From DASYPQ01 sp046155895 (GTDB taxonomy: Bacteria > Planctomycetota > UBA1135 > GCA-002686595): a stretch of DNA of 64,000 nt. Location of the stretch: NCBI GenBank assembly GCA_046155895.1, contig JBJXFB010000178.1, forward strand, positions 1 to 64,000, written 5' to 3'. Position numbers and translations under genes: made by a program. The number at the start of each line of letters is the position of its first letter. The first letter of the stretch is position 1. Shown piece after piece: positions 16,177 through 24,747 of this stretch. Under the pieces are notes generated by a model that saw nothing but the letters and a program-made list of their open reading frames with translations, was not told the DNA's origin and ran no database searches.

Positions 16177-18261
16177 CTAGTAGCAGTAGTCGACGTGCAA
16201 GCCGTTCGTCAGGCCCAGAGACGAGGGAGCCTGGAAGTCGCGGAAGATGGCCTGGTAGTAGGCGGGAACGCCGATCATCGCGCTCGTGACCGGGATCGGG
16301 ATCGTGACGTTGCCCTGGGCGTCGAGGTGGAAGTTCGCCACGCGCGTGATCGGCGGGGCCAGGTAGAGCATGTGCCCCGCGATGGGTGTCGTGGCCGACA
16401 CGGGGCTGCGGAACAGCACGCCCAGCACGCCGGGCTTCCCGCCCTGGACCTTGATGGCGAAGTTGTTCGTCGAGACCGTCGGGGATCCCTCCGAGAGGAG
16501 GGCTGGATAGCCTCCGGCCGCCAGCTGCTTCGACAACCCGATCTCCTGCCGCGGCAGGCAGTCCTGGCTGGACATCAGGATCGTCGCGCTCTTCATCGCG
16601 ACCGGAGCGCTCTTCCCGGTGGCGACCCACTGGTCGTAGGCGACCGTCCCGGCGTTGTTGGTCGTGTTCGCGTCGCGGAGGAACTCGATGTACTCGCGGG
16701 TGGTCGTCTGGTGGTAGACCGTGACCTCCGCCCGGACGGCGCCGAGTGGCCGGACGTAGCTCGTGTCGTCCCAGTAGTGCTGCTCCGGCACGTTCGTGCC
16801 CACGGGCTTCGACTGGACCGAGTCGAAGGCCGCATTGCTGAAGCCGCGGGGGGGGATGCGGTTGTCCGAGAGGACCGTGTTGTTGAGGACGAAGTGGAAG
16901 CTCTCGCCCGCAGGCAAGCCGGTCAGCGCCGCCATGGCGGCGTCGAGGCCCAGCTTCGCCTCGTAGACCTTCGTGTCGCCGCTCGTCAGCGTCGCGGTCG
17001 AGGCGTCGTAGGCGCCGTGCTCGGCGAGGAGCGCGTCCCCTGCGTCGTAGAACTTGACGTCGACCCACATCCGGCGACCCTCGGGATAGCCCGTGGGCAG
17101 CTTGTGGCCGGTCTGGTTGACGACGCGGACGCGGAGGTTGCCATTGCGCACGTTCAGGTGCAGATCGAGCGCGTTCGCGAGCATCTGTTGGTTGCGAGCG
17201 TGCGCGTCCGCGACGCTCTGGGCGGAGAGTCCCGTCTCGCTGTCCGGATAGAGATTGCGCACCGCGCGGAGCACCCATGAATTGGATCCGTGGAAATCGT
17301 GCAGGGGCAGGTCGTTGCGGACCGCGCCGCTGAGGACGGGCTGGCAGGCCGTGCCGTTCGTCGTCGGCATGTGGCAGTCCTGGCAGCTGCTGACCGCCGT
17401 GTCGTTGCCGCCGAAGCGCCCGTTGGTCTCGATCGGGCGGATGGCGTAGATGCTCTTCGACCATTCGCTCCAGGTGCGCTCGACCGGGAATTCCTGGTAC
17501 TTGTCGTGGGTCGGGTGCTGCCGGTTGAGTGCATTCACGGCGTAGCTGCCGTTGGCCTGCTTGGTCATCGCCGGGTTGCTCACATCGTGGCAGGTGGCGC
17601 AGAGCAGGGACTCGCGGTGGAACGGCGACTGGAGCCAGTCGTGGTAGAAGAAGTTCGGGCCGAGGTCGAAGGGGCCGCGGCGCACGTCGTCGGGATCGAT
17701 GACGTACATCCCGTTCCCGATGCTCGTGGGGAGTTGCGCGAGTGCCGCGAGGATCGCCTGGTCGACCGGCGGGCTCGTGCCCGGGTCGTAGAACGGATCG
17801 ACCAGCCGGTGGCAGAGATGGCAGGTGACGCCGTCGAAATCGCCGAGGTTGTTGTCGAGGGCCGAGCCGTCCGAGGGGACGCTGCGCCCGTCGAGCCACG
17901 CGCCCGGGGCGTGGCAGCGCAGGCACAGCTCACCCGAGTCGTTCGCATCCTGGTTGGCGATCGCCAGCGCGGCGTGGAACACGGGATCGCGCGTCGCCTG
18001 GGCCATCATGCTCGACGCCCAGCGCGTGTACGGCTCCTGGTTCACGTTGTAATTGCCGTGGCAGATGTCGCAGTTCTGCGAGGACTGGATCACCTGGGTG
18101 ATCGTCATCGGCTGCGTGCCGGGCTGGCGGAAGTCCTCCAGCGTCGTCGGGAGAGGCAGTCCGGTCAGCGCGCTGGTCGCGGACAGCGCGAGGGACCCGG
18201 CGAGGGCTGCGGCGGCGGCGACGAGGGCAGTTCGGGGCGTAGCGGAAACGCGTTGGGTCAT
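16177..18261 (-). CDS. Exported pentahaem cytochrome c
   Basis: This 694-aa exported protein has five CxxCH haem c sites: CDICH (64-68), CLRCH (113-117), CHLCH (147-151), CATCH (221-225) and CQDCH (293-297). An N-terminal hydrophobic segment (about 10-30) serves as signal peptide. The haem part resembles cytochrome c554-type multihaem proteins. Residues ~370-600 look like a beta-sandwich (VVNQTGHKLPTGYPEGRRMW is typical after multihaem domains in this group). The extreme C-terminus contains GHMLYLAPPITRV, AYYQAIFRD and GLHVDYCY, matching the tail of the nearby GSDH protein. An electron-transfer role outside the cytoplasm is likely; the partners are not shown by sequence. Confidence 0.88.
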   Translation of the reverse strand: MTQRVSATPRTALVAAAAALAGSLALSATSALTGLPLPTTLEDFRQPGTQPMTITQVIQSSQNCDICHGNYNVNQEPYTRWASSMMAQATRDPVFHAALAIANQDANDSGELCLRCHAPGAWLDGRSVPSDGSALDNNLGDFDGVTCHLCHRLVDPFYDPGTSPPVDQAILAALAQLPTSIGNGMYVIDPDDVRRGPFDLGPNFFYHDWLQSPFHRESLLCATCHDVSNPAMTKQANGSYAVNALNRQHPTHDKYQEFPVERTWSEWSKSIYAIRPIETNGRFGGNDTAVSSCQDCHMPTTNGTACQPVLSGAVRNDLPLHDFHGSNSWVLRAVRNLYPDSETGLSAQSVADAHARNQQMLANALDLHLNVRNGNLRVRVVNQTGHKLPTGYPEGRRMWVDVKFYDAGDALLAEHGAYDASTATLTSGDTKVYEAKLGLDAAMAALTGLPAGESFHFVLNNTVLSDNRIPPRGFSNAAFDSVQSKPVGTNVPEQHYWDDTSYVRPLGAVRAEVTVYHQTTTREYIEFLRDANTTNNAGTVAYDQWVATGKSAPVAMKSATILMSSQDCLPRQEIGLSKQLAAGGYPALLSEGSPTVSTNNFAIKVQGGKPGVLGVLFRSPVSATTPIAGHMLYLAPPITRVANFHLDAQGNVTIPIPVTSAMIGVPAYYQAIFRDFQAPSSLGLTNGLHVDYCY

Positions 18262-18440
18262 GACCTGCGGGTGGGCGCCAGGGAAGGAATGGGGGGCTGG
18301 GCGGCGCCGGCGAGCAGCGAGGCGACCCGGCAGAGAAGAGCCGAAAAAATGCTCCCACAGGCTCCCGGATCGGTCAAGGCGGGATCACTCGACTTCGCTG
18401 CTTCTGCCTGGGCACCGCGAGAACTTTTCCCAGTCGCCGC

Positions 18441-18446
18441 TACCAT
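18441..18446 (+). promoter_or_regulatory. -10-like box, leaderless spacing, MORN-type gene
   Basis: TACCAT ends 7 nt before the ATG at 18454 and overlaps the alternative ATG at 18445. If it is a real -10, the message starts at or next to the downstream ATG. Confidence 0.4.
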
Positions 18447-18453
18447 GAGCCGG

Positions 18454-19389
18454 ATGAACCGCGTGATCGCGCTGCTCATGCTCCTCGCGAACGCCTGCGC
18501 CGACTCGAATGCCCAGGCCTCGATCCCTCAGCCGGGGTCGGCCGGCACGATCGACGGCCTCAAGACGGACTGGTGGGACGCCGCGCGGACCCGGAAGAAG
18601 ACCGAGGGCGAGATCCGGGGCGGGAAGATGGAGGGCGACTGGTGCTGGTGGTTCGAGAACGGCCAGCCGGAGAAGTCGGCCTCCTTCCGCGAGGGGCTGC
18701 TCCACCCGGTCTCGATCGAGTGGTACCGGAACGGCCAGAAGAAGAACGAGTACCGCTGGGCCCTCGGCCTCCGGTCGGGGCTCGCGCGCGAGTGGCACGA
18801 GAACGGGCATCTGAAGAGCGAGTCGACCTACGCCGACGACGTGCTCTCCGGTCGTCGCCGGGAGTGGCACGACAACGGAAATCTCGCCCGAGAGGGGGAG
18901 GTCGAGGCCGGACGCGAGCAGGGTCGGTGGATCACCTACCATCCGAACGGATCGAAGGCCATCGAGGGGGACTTCGAGAGCGGCTTGCAGCAAGGCCCCT
19001 ACGTGTCCTGGCACCCCAACGGCCAGAAGTCCTCCGAGGGCGAGTACCGCCGCGGGTTGCAGGTCGGGCCGTGGAAGTCCTGGCATCCCAACGGCGTGCT
19101 GGAAAAGGAAGGCGAATACCTGGACGGCAAGCTGCACGGCCCGTGGACGAAATGGCACGAGAACGGCGTCCTCGCCAGCCGGGCGAACTTCGATCGCGAC
19201 GTGCCGGAAGGCGAGTACCTGGAGCAGGCCGCGTCGGGCGCGATCCGGCTCCAGGGGACGTACGCGCGCGGCCAGCGCGAAGGCGGGTGGCGCATCCACC
19301 GCGACGATGGAACTCTCGACCCCTTGATGAGCGGCGTCTACGCCGCGGATGTCCGCCGCGGCGACCTGCCGGGCAAGGAGAACCAGTGA
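18454..19389 (+). CDS. Exported MORN-type repeat protein (YwqK-like)
   Basis: About 311 aa, mostly MORN_2-type repeats of about 23 residues. The repeat core W(Y/H)xNGxxK recurs as WYRNGQKK, WHENGHLK, WHDNGNLA, YHPNGSKA, WHPNGQKS, WHPNGVLE and WHENGVLA. The N-terminus is a signal sequence, possibly lipoprotein-like (ANAC). Such proteins are often labelled YwqK-family antitoxins, but a toxin-antitoxin role is not supported here because no toxin is adjacent. I prefer the ATG at 18454 over 18445 because a -10-like TACCAT overlaps the latter. The stop overlaps the glyA start (GTGA), so translation is probably coupled. Confidence 0.75.
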   Translation: MNRVIALLMLLANACADSNAQASIPQPGSAGTIDGLKTDWWDAARTRKKTEGEIRGGKMEGDWCWWFENGQPEKSASFREGLLHPVSIEWYRNGQKKNEYRWALGLRSGLAREWHENGHLKSESTYADDVLSGRRREWHDNGNLAREGEVEAGREQGRWITYHPNGSKAIEGDFESGLQQGPYVSWHPNGQKSSEGEYRRGLQVGPWKSWHPNGVLEKEGEYLDGKLHGPWTKWHENGVLASRANFDRDVPEGEYLEQAASGAIRLQGTYARGQREGGWRIHRDDGTLDPLMSGVYAADVRRGDLPGKENQ

Positions 19390-20648
19390 CCGCGACAGGA
19401 AGTTTCGTGCGCACCTCGATTCGCAGCGACGCGGAGGTGTGGAAGGCGGTCGACGCCGAGGTCGAACGGCAGGAGGCGCAGCTCGAGCTGATCGCCTCCG
19501 AGAACCACGCCTCGGCCGAGGTGATCGCGGCGATGGGCACCGCGCTGACGAACAAGTACGCCGAGGGCTACCCCGGAAGGCGCTACTACGGCGGCTGCGA
19601 GCACGTCGACGTGGTCGAGGACCTGGCGCGCGACCGCGCCAAGGCGCTCTTCGGCTGCACGCACGCGAACGTGCAGCCCCACAGCGGCACGCAGGCGAAC
19701 GTCGCGGCGCTGATGGCGATGCTGCAGCCCGGGGAAACGATCCTCTCGATGTCGCTCGACCACGGCGGGCACCTCTCGCACGGGCACCCGAAGAACTTCG
19801 CGGGGGTCTTCTACAGGGTCTCGAGCTACGGAGTGGAGAAGGGCACCGAGCGGATCGACATGGATCGTCTGCGAGATCAGGCGCGCGAGTTGAAGCCGAA
19901 GGTGATCATCGCCGGCGCGAGCGCCTACTCGAGGACGCTGGACTTCCCCGCATTCGCCGCGATCGCGCGCGAGGTCGGCGCGAAGCTGCTCGTCGACATG
20001 GCCCACATCGCCGGCCTGGTCGCGGCGAAGGCCCACCCGAGCCCGGTCGGACACGCCGACGTCGTCACGCTGACGACGCACAAGACGCTGCGCGGACCGC
20101 GCGGCGGGATGATCCTGGCGGGGGCGGACTGGATCAAGCCGCTGAACAGCACGGTCTTCCCGGGCGGACAGGGCGGACCGTTGATGCACGTGATCGCGGC
20201 CAAGGCGATCGCGCTGCGCGAGGCGCTGCAGCCGGCGTTCGCGGACTACCAGCGCAACGTCGTGAAGAACGCGCGCTCGCTGGCCGAGGGTTTGGCCTCG
20301 CGCGGGCTGCGCATCGTGTCCGGCGGGACGGACAACCACCTGATGCTGGTCGACGTGACGCCCAAGGGCTTGTCCGGCAAGCAGGCGGAGGACCTGCTCC
20401 ACCAGGTGGACATCACGTGCAACAAGAACCTGATCCCCTACGACCCGCGCCCGCCCATGGAGGCGTCCGGGATCCGTCTCGGGACGGCGGCGATCACGAC
20501 GCGCGGCCTGCGCGTCGAGCACATGGAGAAGCTCGCGGGGTGGATCGCCGACGTGCTCGGGAAACCGGGGGACGAAGGCGTGCGGAGCCGGGTCCGCCGG
20601 GAGGTCGCGGAGATCGCGCGCGCCTTCCCGATCTACCGGGAAAGCTAG
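19386..20648 (+). CDS. glyA: Serine hydroxymethyltransferase
   Basis: This 420-aa PLP enzyme interconverts serine and glycine with tetrahydrofolate and supplies one-carbon units. Clear signatures are LIASENHASAEVIAAMG, NKYAEGYPGRRYYGGCEHVD, and the PLP site TLTTHKTLRGPRGGM with the Schiff-base Lys at about residue 233. GGTDNHLMLVDV and the C-terminal SGIRLGTAAITTRGL also fit. The GTG at 19386 overlaps the previous stop (GTGA). A second in-frame GTG at 19407 has AGGA just upstream and would give 413 aa, so either could be used. The stop overlaps the convergent 72-aa gene by 4 nt. Confidence 0.97.
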   Translation: MTATGSFVRTSIRSDAEVWKAVDAEVERQEAQLELIASENHASAEVIAAMGTALTNKYAEGYPGRRYYGGCEHVDVVEDLARDRAKALFGCTHANVQPHSGTQANVAALMAMLQPGETILSMSLDHGGHLSHGHPKNFAGVFYRVSSYGVEKGTERIDMDRLRDQARELKPKVIIAGASAYSRTLDFPAFAAIAREVGAKLLVDMAHIAGLVAAKAHPSPVGHADVVTLTTHKTLRGPRGGMILAGADWIKPLNSTVFPGGQGGPLMHVIAAKAIALREALQPAFADYQRNVVKNARSLAEGLASRGLRIVSGGTDNHLMLVDVTPKGLSGKQAEDLLHQVDITCNKNLIPYDPRPPMEASGIRLGTAAITTRGLRVEHMEKLAGWIADVLGKPGDEGVRSRVRREVAEIARAFPIYRES

Positions 20649-20863
20649 GCCGACTTGCGGCAGTAGCCGAGCGACTTCACGACCTGGAGCACCTCGCTCC
20701 AGTTCGGGAAGGGCCGCCCGTGGCGGCGCTTGTAGTCGTCCATGGCCGTCATGAACTCGATGACGTCGGGCGGCATCTCGTCGGCGCGCAGCGCGCTCGT
20801 CGAGGCGGTCTCGGTCTCCTCGATGTCCCTGGATTTGGCTGTCTTCTTGCGCGGAGTCGTCAT
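20645..20863 (-). CDS. Small 72-aa protein of unknown function
   Basis: A basic N-terminus (TPRKKTAKSR) and an acidic Ser/Thr linker lead to a compact C-terminal part: DVIEFMTAMDDYKRRHGRPF, then PNWSEVLQVVKSLGYCRK. The latter looks like a small helical domain with the flavour of a DNA- or protein-binding fold. I recognise it only as the kind of short protein seen widely in Planctomycetota. Its composition (Trp, Tyr, Phe, ordered hydrophobic spacing) is that of a real protein rather than a GC-rich shadow. It overlaps the glyA stop by 4 nt on the opposite strand. No Shine-Dalgarno sequence is obvious before the ATG at 20863. Confidence 0.7.
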   Translation of the reverse strand: MTTPRKKTAKSRDIEETETASTSALRADEMPPDVIEFMTAMDDYKRRHGRPFPNWSEVLQVVKSLGYCRKSA

Positions 20864-20943
20864 GGGGGGGGCGTGCGGGGACTTCTCGGAGCCGCGGGTC
20901 CTGATTGCTCCCTGGATCGGACGGCGCGGGGCCCGATCTGAAA

Positions 20944-21993
20944 TCAGATCCGGCCTTCCCGGCGCAGTGCGGCTTCCACGCGGGCGCGGTCGGGCCGCTC
21001 GATCAGGCCGACCTCCGTGACGATCCCCGTCACGAGCCGCGCCGGCGTGACGTCGAAGGCCGGGTTGTAGACGCGCACGCCCGGGAGAGCCGCGCTGACC
21101 TCCGCAGGGGCGCGCTCCTCGATCGGGATCGCCGCGCCATCCGCCGCTTCGGGATCGAAGGTCGAGAGGGGCGCGACGACGTAGAAGGGGACCTGGTGCT
21201 CGCGGGCGAGCACCGCGACCCCGTAGGTCCCGATCTTGTTCGCGACGTCTCCGTTGAGCGCGATGCGATCGGCTCCGACGAAGACGAGGTCGATCTTCCC
21301 CTGCGAGAAGACGCGGGCGGCTGCGTTGTCCGTGATCAGCGTGACGTCGATCCCGGCCTGCGAGAGCTCCCAGGCGGTCAGGCGGGCTCCCTGGAGGAGC
21401 GGGCGCGTCTCGTCGGCGAATACGGAGATCTTCAGGCCACGCTCGGAGGCGAGGTAGATGGGCGCGAGAGCCGTGCCTCGTCCCGCGGTCGCCAGCGCGC
21501 CGGCGTTGCAGTGCGTCAGGACCCGCGCGCCGTCTCGCAGCAGCTTCGATCCGACCTCACCCAGCTTTTCGCAGACCGCCCGGTCCTCCTCCCAGATCGA
21601 TCGGGCCTCGGAAAGAAGGCTCTCGGCGAGCTCCGTGCCCGTTTTCGAGCGGGACAGCTCCCGCTCCGCGCGCGCGACCATGCGGCGGACGCCCCAGGCG
21701 AGGTTGATGGCGGTCGGCCGAGCGCGCTCGAGCGTCGACGCGGCCGTCCGCGCGGCCGCGAGGACCTCCGCGGGCCCCCTTTCGACCGCCGTGCGGGCTC
21801 CGAGGACGACGCCGAAGGCCGCCGCGACGCCGATCGCGGGCGCGCCGCGCACGGCCAGGCGCGCGATGGCGCCGCGCATCGCGTCGACCGTCGTGATCTC
21901 GAGGTGGATCTGCTGGCCGGGGAGGAGCGTCTGGTCGAGCAGGCGCACGCAGCCCGAGAGGCCGCCTTCCCAGCGGATCGTCTCGACGTGCAC
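20944..21993 (-). CDS. mtnA: S-methyl-5-thioribose-1-phosphate isomerase
   Basis: This 349-aa member of the eIF-2B/MtnA family isomerises methylthioribose-1-phosphate to methylthioribulose-1-phosphate in methionine salvage. Visible family blocks are ETIRWEGG at the start, AVRGAPAIGVAAAFG, ARPTAINLAWGVRRM, THCNAGALATAGRGTALAPI with the catalytic Cys, VFADETRPLLQGARLTAWEL, and VGADRIALNGDVANKIGTYG with the catalytic Asp. The GTG start overlaps the purE stop by one base (TAGTG), making it the third gene of a tight purC-purE-mtnA operon. Confidence 0.95.
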   Translation of the reverse strand: MHVETIRWEGGLSGCVRLLDQTLLPGQQIHLEITTVDAMRGAIARLAVRGAPAIGVAAAFGVVLGARTAVERGPAEVLAAARTAASTLERARPTAINLAWGVRRMVARAERELSRSKTGTELAESLLSEARSIWEEDRAVCEKLGEVGSKLLRDGARVLTHCNAGALATAGRGTALAPIYLASERGLKISVFADETRPLLQGARLTAWELSQAGIDVTLITDNAAARVFSQGKIDLVFVGADRIALNGDVANKIGTYGVAVLAREHQVPFYVVAPLSTFDPEAADGAAIPIEERAPAEVSAALPGVRVYNPAFDVTPARLVTGIVTEVGLIERPDRARVEAALRREGRI

Positions 21994-22493
21994 TAGCGCT
22001 TGCGGGCCTGCAGCGCGGCGTCCTTCTCGAGGACCTTCTCGCGCTGCGCGGCTCGCGCCTTCTCGAGCTTCTTCGCCACCTCGGCGTCGGAGACCGCGAG
22101 GACGCGCGCGGCGAAGAGCGCGGCGTTCACCGGCCCTCCGACTCCCGTTCCGAAGGTCGCGACCGGCACGCCGCCCGGCATCTGGACCGTCGAGAGCAGC
22201 GAGTCGAGACCGTTGAGCGGCGGATTGTCGAGCGGGATCCCGAGCACGGGGAGGTCCGTGTGCGCGGCGACCACGCCCGCGAGGTGCGCGGCTCCACCGG
22301 CGGCGCAGATGAAGACGCGCACGCCGCGGCCCGGCGCGGAACGGACGTACTCGACGACCTCCGCAGGAGTCCGGTGAGCGGAGAGGACTCTCGCCTCGTG
22401 CCCGATGCCGAGCTTCGTGAGCTGCTCGAGGCAGGGCTCGAGCCGGGGCAGGTCCGAATCGGACCCCATCAGGAGCGCGACTTGGAGCTTCAT
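21993..22493 (-). CDS. purE: 5-(carboxyamino)imidazole ribonucleotide mutase
   Basis: This 166-aa PurE converts N5-CAIR to CAIR in purine synthesis. It shows MGSDSDLP at the N-terminus, LSAHRTP, FICAAGGAAHLAGVVAAHT, VLGIPLDNPPLNGLDSLLS and MPGGVPVATFGTG. The C-terminal tail is a Lys/Arg/Ala-rich helix. No purK is seen nearby, so whether it acts as a class I enzyme with PurK cannot be decided here. The ATG overlaps the purC stop (ATGA). A longer open frame upstream only shadows purC. Confidence 0.95.
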   Translation of the reverse strand: MKLQVALLMGSDSDLPRLEPCLEQLTKLGIGHEARVLSAHRTPAEVVEYVRSAPGRGVRVFICAAGGAAHLAGVVAAHTDLPVLGIPLDNPPLNGLDSLLSTVQMPGGVPVATFGTGVGGPVNAALFAARVLAVSDAEVAKKLEKARAAQREKVLEKDAALQARKR

Positions 22494-23413
22494 GCTCCCG
22501 CTCCCGCGGGAACCGCTCCCGTGATCTTCTCGCACACCTCGAGGTAGCGCTGTCCCACGCGCTCGAGGATCGCCGGATCGATCTTCGGCGGGGGATAGCT
22601 CTTGTTCCACGGCAGCGTCTCGAGGTGGTCGCGCAGGATCTGCTTGTCGTAGCTGGGCGGGTTCGTGCCGGGCTTCCACGACTCCGCGGGCCAGAAGCGC
22701 GAGCTGTCGGGCGTCAGGCACTCGTCGATCAGGACGAGCTTCCCGTCGAGCAACCCGAACTCGAACTTGGTGTCGGCCAAGAGGATCCCGATCGATTCGA
22801 GCTCGGTCGTCCCGCGCGCGAAGAGCTCGAGCGCCGCCTTCTCGGCGGGATCGAACACGGCAGCGCCCACGCGCGCGCGCGCCTGGGCGGGCGTCAGGGG
22901 GAGATCGTGCGTCTCCTCCTTGGTCGTCGGCGTCAGGATGGGTTTGGGGAGGCGCGAGGAGAGCTGGAGGCCGGCCGGCAACGGGATCCCGCACACCGTC
23001 TTCGTCTTCTGGTACTCCTTCCAGCCCGAGCCGGCGAGGTAGCCGCGGACGACCCACTCGACGCTCGTGGGCGCGCACTTCCGGACGATCATCACGCGGC
23101 CGCGCAGCCTCTCCCGCCAGGCAGTCTCGAGCTTGGGGAGGTCATCGACCGACGTGCTGACGAGGTGGTTCTCGATCACGTCGCGCGTGCGCTCGAACCA
23201 CCAGGCCGAGATCGCGGTGAGGACCTGGCCCTTGTGGGGGATCCCCTCGTTCATCACGACGTCGAACGCGGATACGCGGTCGGACGTGACGAAGACGAGA
23301 TGGCGCGCATCGAGTTCGTAGATGTCGCGCACCTTGCCGGAGTGGACGAGCTTCCAGCCGGGGACGGGCTCGCCGCGGCCGAGATAGACGGTGGAGGTGG
23401 GTACGGGGGCCAT
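22490..23413 (-). CDS. purC: Phosphoribosylaminoimidazole-succinocarboxamide synthase
   Basis: This 307-aa enzyme adds aspartate to CAIR to form SAICAR with ATP. The length and motifs match the yeast ADE1-like type: VHSGKVRDIYELD, VTSDRVSAFDVVMNEGIP, VRGYLAGSGWKEYQ, LTPTTKEETHD, LADTKFEFGLLDGKLVLIDE, LTPDSSRFWPAESW and YDKQILRDHLE. It is the first gene of purC-purE-mtnA, so it acts one step after its downstream neighbour. A CATACT hexamer lies 7 nt before the ATG and TTGTAG lies 17 nt further upstream, suggesting a leaderless message. Confidence 0.96.
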   Translation of the reverse strand: MAPVPTSTVYLGRGEPVPGWKLVHSGKVRDIYELDARHLVFVTSDRVSAFDVVMNEGIPHKGQVLTAISAWWFERTRDVIENHLVSTSVDDLPKLETAWRERLRGRVMIVRKCAPTSVEWVVRGYLAGSGWKEYQKTKTVCGIPLPAGLQLSSRLPKPILTPTTKEETHDLPLTPAQARARVGAAVFDPAEKAALELFARGTTELESIGILLADTKFEFGLLDGKLVLIDECLTPDSSRFWPAESWKPGTNPPSYDKQILRDHLETLPWNKSYPPPKIDPAILERVGQRYLEVCEKITGAVPAGAGA

Positions 23414-23420
23414 GCGGCGA

Positions 23421-23450
23421 AGTATGGCAGGCGCCTCGGACCGCTACAAT
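23421..23450. promoter_or_regulatory. Interlocked divergent promoters of purC and aroA
   Basis: For purC (minus) TTGTAG (23449-23444) and CATACT (23426-23421) are 17 nt apart, with 7 nt to the ATG. For aroA (plus) TACAAT (23445-23450) lies 7 nt before the GTG at 23458. The aroA -10 and the purC -35 therefore occupy the same bases, so polymerase can hardly use both at once. Confidence 0.45.
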
Positions 23451-23457
23451 CCGCCGG

Positions 23458-24747
23458 GTGGTGAACGGCGAGGCGCGGACGATGGGTTTGCGCCCGGGCG
23501 GGCCGATCCGCGGGAGCCTGCGCGTCCCCGGATCGAAGTCGATCGCGCAGCGCGTGCTCCTCGCGGCCAGCCTGGCCTCCGGCCGGACTCGGATCGCGGG
23601 GCTCCCGCGGGGCGGCGACGTCGACGCGGCGCTCGCCTTGGTCTCCGCGGCGGGTGCGGGCGTCGAGCGCCTCGCGCCGGCCGCCGTCGCGATCACGGGT
23701 AGGCCGCCGGGGCCGCAGCGGGGCCTCCAGCCCGCGGGGCCGGTGTCGGCGGGGGAATCCGGGACGCTCGCACGCCTCGCGACGGCGGCGCTCGCGCTCG
23801 CGAGCGCTCCGGGCCGGCGCTACGAGATCCGCGCGGAGGGAACGCTCCTGCGGCGCGAGAGCCGCGCGCTGTTCGAGGCGCTCGCGAAGGCCGGCGTCGA
23901 GATCGAGCACACCGCCCGGAATCACGGCTGGCCCGCACGCGTGCGGTCGATCGGGCCGCCGAGCACGATCGTGATCGCGAATCCCTCCTCGAGCCAGGAA
24001 GTGTCGGCCTTGCACCTCGCTGCCGCCGCGTGGCCCGATGAGATCGTGATCGAGGTCGTGGGCGAGATCCCGAGCCGGCCCTATGTCGAGCTCACACGCA
24101 GGACTCTCGAGCGCTTCGGGGCGCGCATCCGCGGGCCGCTCATCGCGCCTTCGGAGCCGATCGAAATCGAGCCCGACGCGTCCTCGGCGGCAGTCCTGCT
24201 CGCGGCGGGATGCCTGTCGGGCGGCCGTGCGCTCGCGCTGGGATTGCCGCGAGACTCGGCGCAGCCCGACGCGCGCGCCGGCGGGCTCTTCGAGCGCTTC
24301 GGAATCCGCACCGGCTGGGAGGATGCGGGTCCCTGGGCGGAGGGCGTGCCGGATCGCGGCGCAGTCGTGGACTGCTCGGACACGCCCGATCTCGCCCCCG
24401 TGCTGGCCGTGCTGGCGGCAACCGCGGCGATCCGGGAGGGAGCGTCGAGCCGCCTCACGGGGCTCGCCACGCTGGCGGGGAAGGAGAGCGACCGGATCGC
24501 CGTCCTCGCGCGCGGGTTGTCTGCGGTCGGCGTCGAGGCGAGGGCGGGGCGCGATGCCCTCGAGATCGGTCCCTCCGCCGGGAAGCGAGAGCTCCACGGC
24601 GTGGTCCTCGATCCCCACGGCGACCACCGCATGGCCTTCGCCTTCGCGCTGCTCGGACTCGTGGGGGACGGCGTTTCCGTGGCCGATGCGAGGTGCGTCG
24701 CGAAGTCCTGGCCGAGCTTCTGGGAGGACCTCGGGAGCCTCGGGTGA
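23458..24747 (+). CDS. aroA: 3-phosphoshikimate 1-carboxyvinyltransferase (EPSP synthase)
   Basis: About 429 aa. It joins phosphoenolpyruvate to shikimate-3-phosphate in aromatic amino-acid synthesis. Family features are RVPGSKSIAQR (family VPGSKSxxxR) near residue 25, GESGTLARLATA, GRRYEIRAEGTLLRR, SSSQEVSALHLAA, the acidic DTPDLAPVLAVLAA block, GLATLAGKESDRIAVLARGL and the C-terminal DPHGDHRMAFAFALLGL. The start is ambiguous: the GTG at 23458 fits a leaderless message from TACAAT, while the ATG at 23482 has GAGG 8 nt upstream. The stop overlaps the start of the next gene (GTGA). Confidence 0.94.
   Translation: MVNGEARTMGLRPGGPIRGSLRVPGSKSIAQRVLLAASLASGRTRIAGLPRGGDVDAALALVSAAGAGVERLAPAAVAITGRPPGPQRGLQPAGPVSAGESGTLARLATAALALASAPGRRYEIRAEGTLLRRESRALFEALAKAGVEIEHTARNHGWPARVRSIGPPSTIVIANPSSSQEVSALHLAAAAWPDEIVIEVVGEIPSRPYVELTRRTLERFGARIRGPLIAPSEPIEIEPDASSAAVLLAAGCLSGGRALALGLPRDSAQPDARAGGLFERFGIRTGWEDAGPWAEGVPDRGAVVDCSDTPDLAPVLAVLAATAAIREGASSRLTGLATLAGKESDRIAVLARGLSAVGVEARAGRDALEIGPSAGKRELHGVVLDPHGDHRMAFAFALLGLVGDGVSVADARCVAKSWPSFWEDLGSLG

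Noticed and set aside
18454..19389. YwqK antitoxin of a toxin-antitoxin pair
   Set aside because: The MORN-type repeats explain the similarity. The protein is exported and no toxin gene is adjacent; glyA follows.
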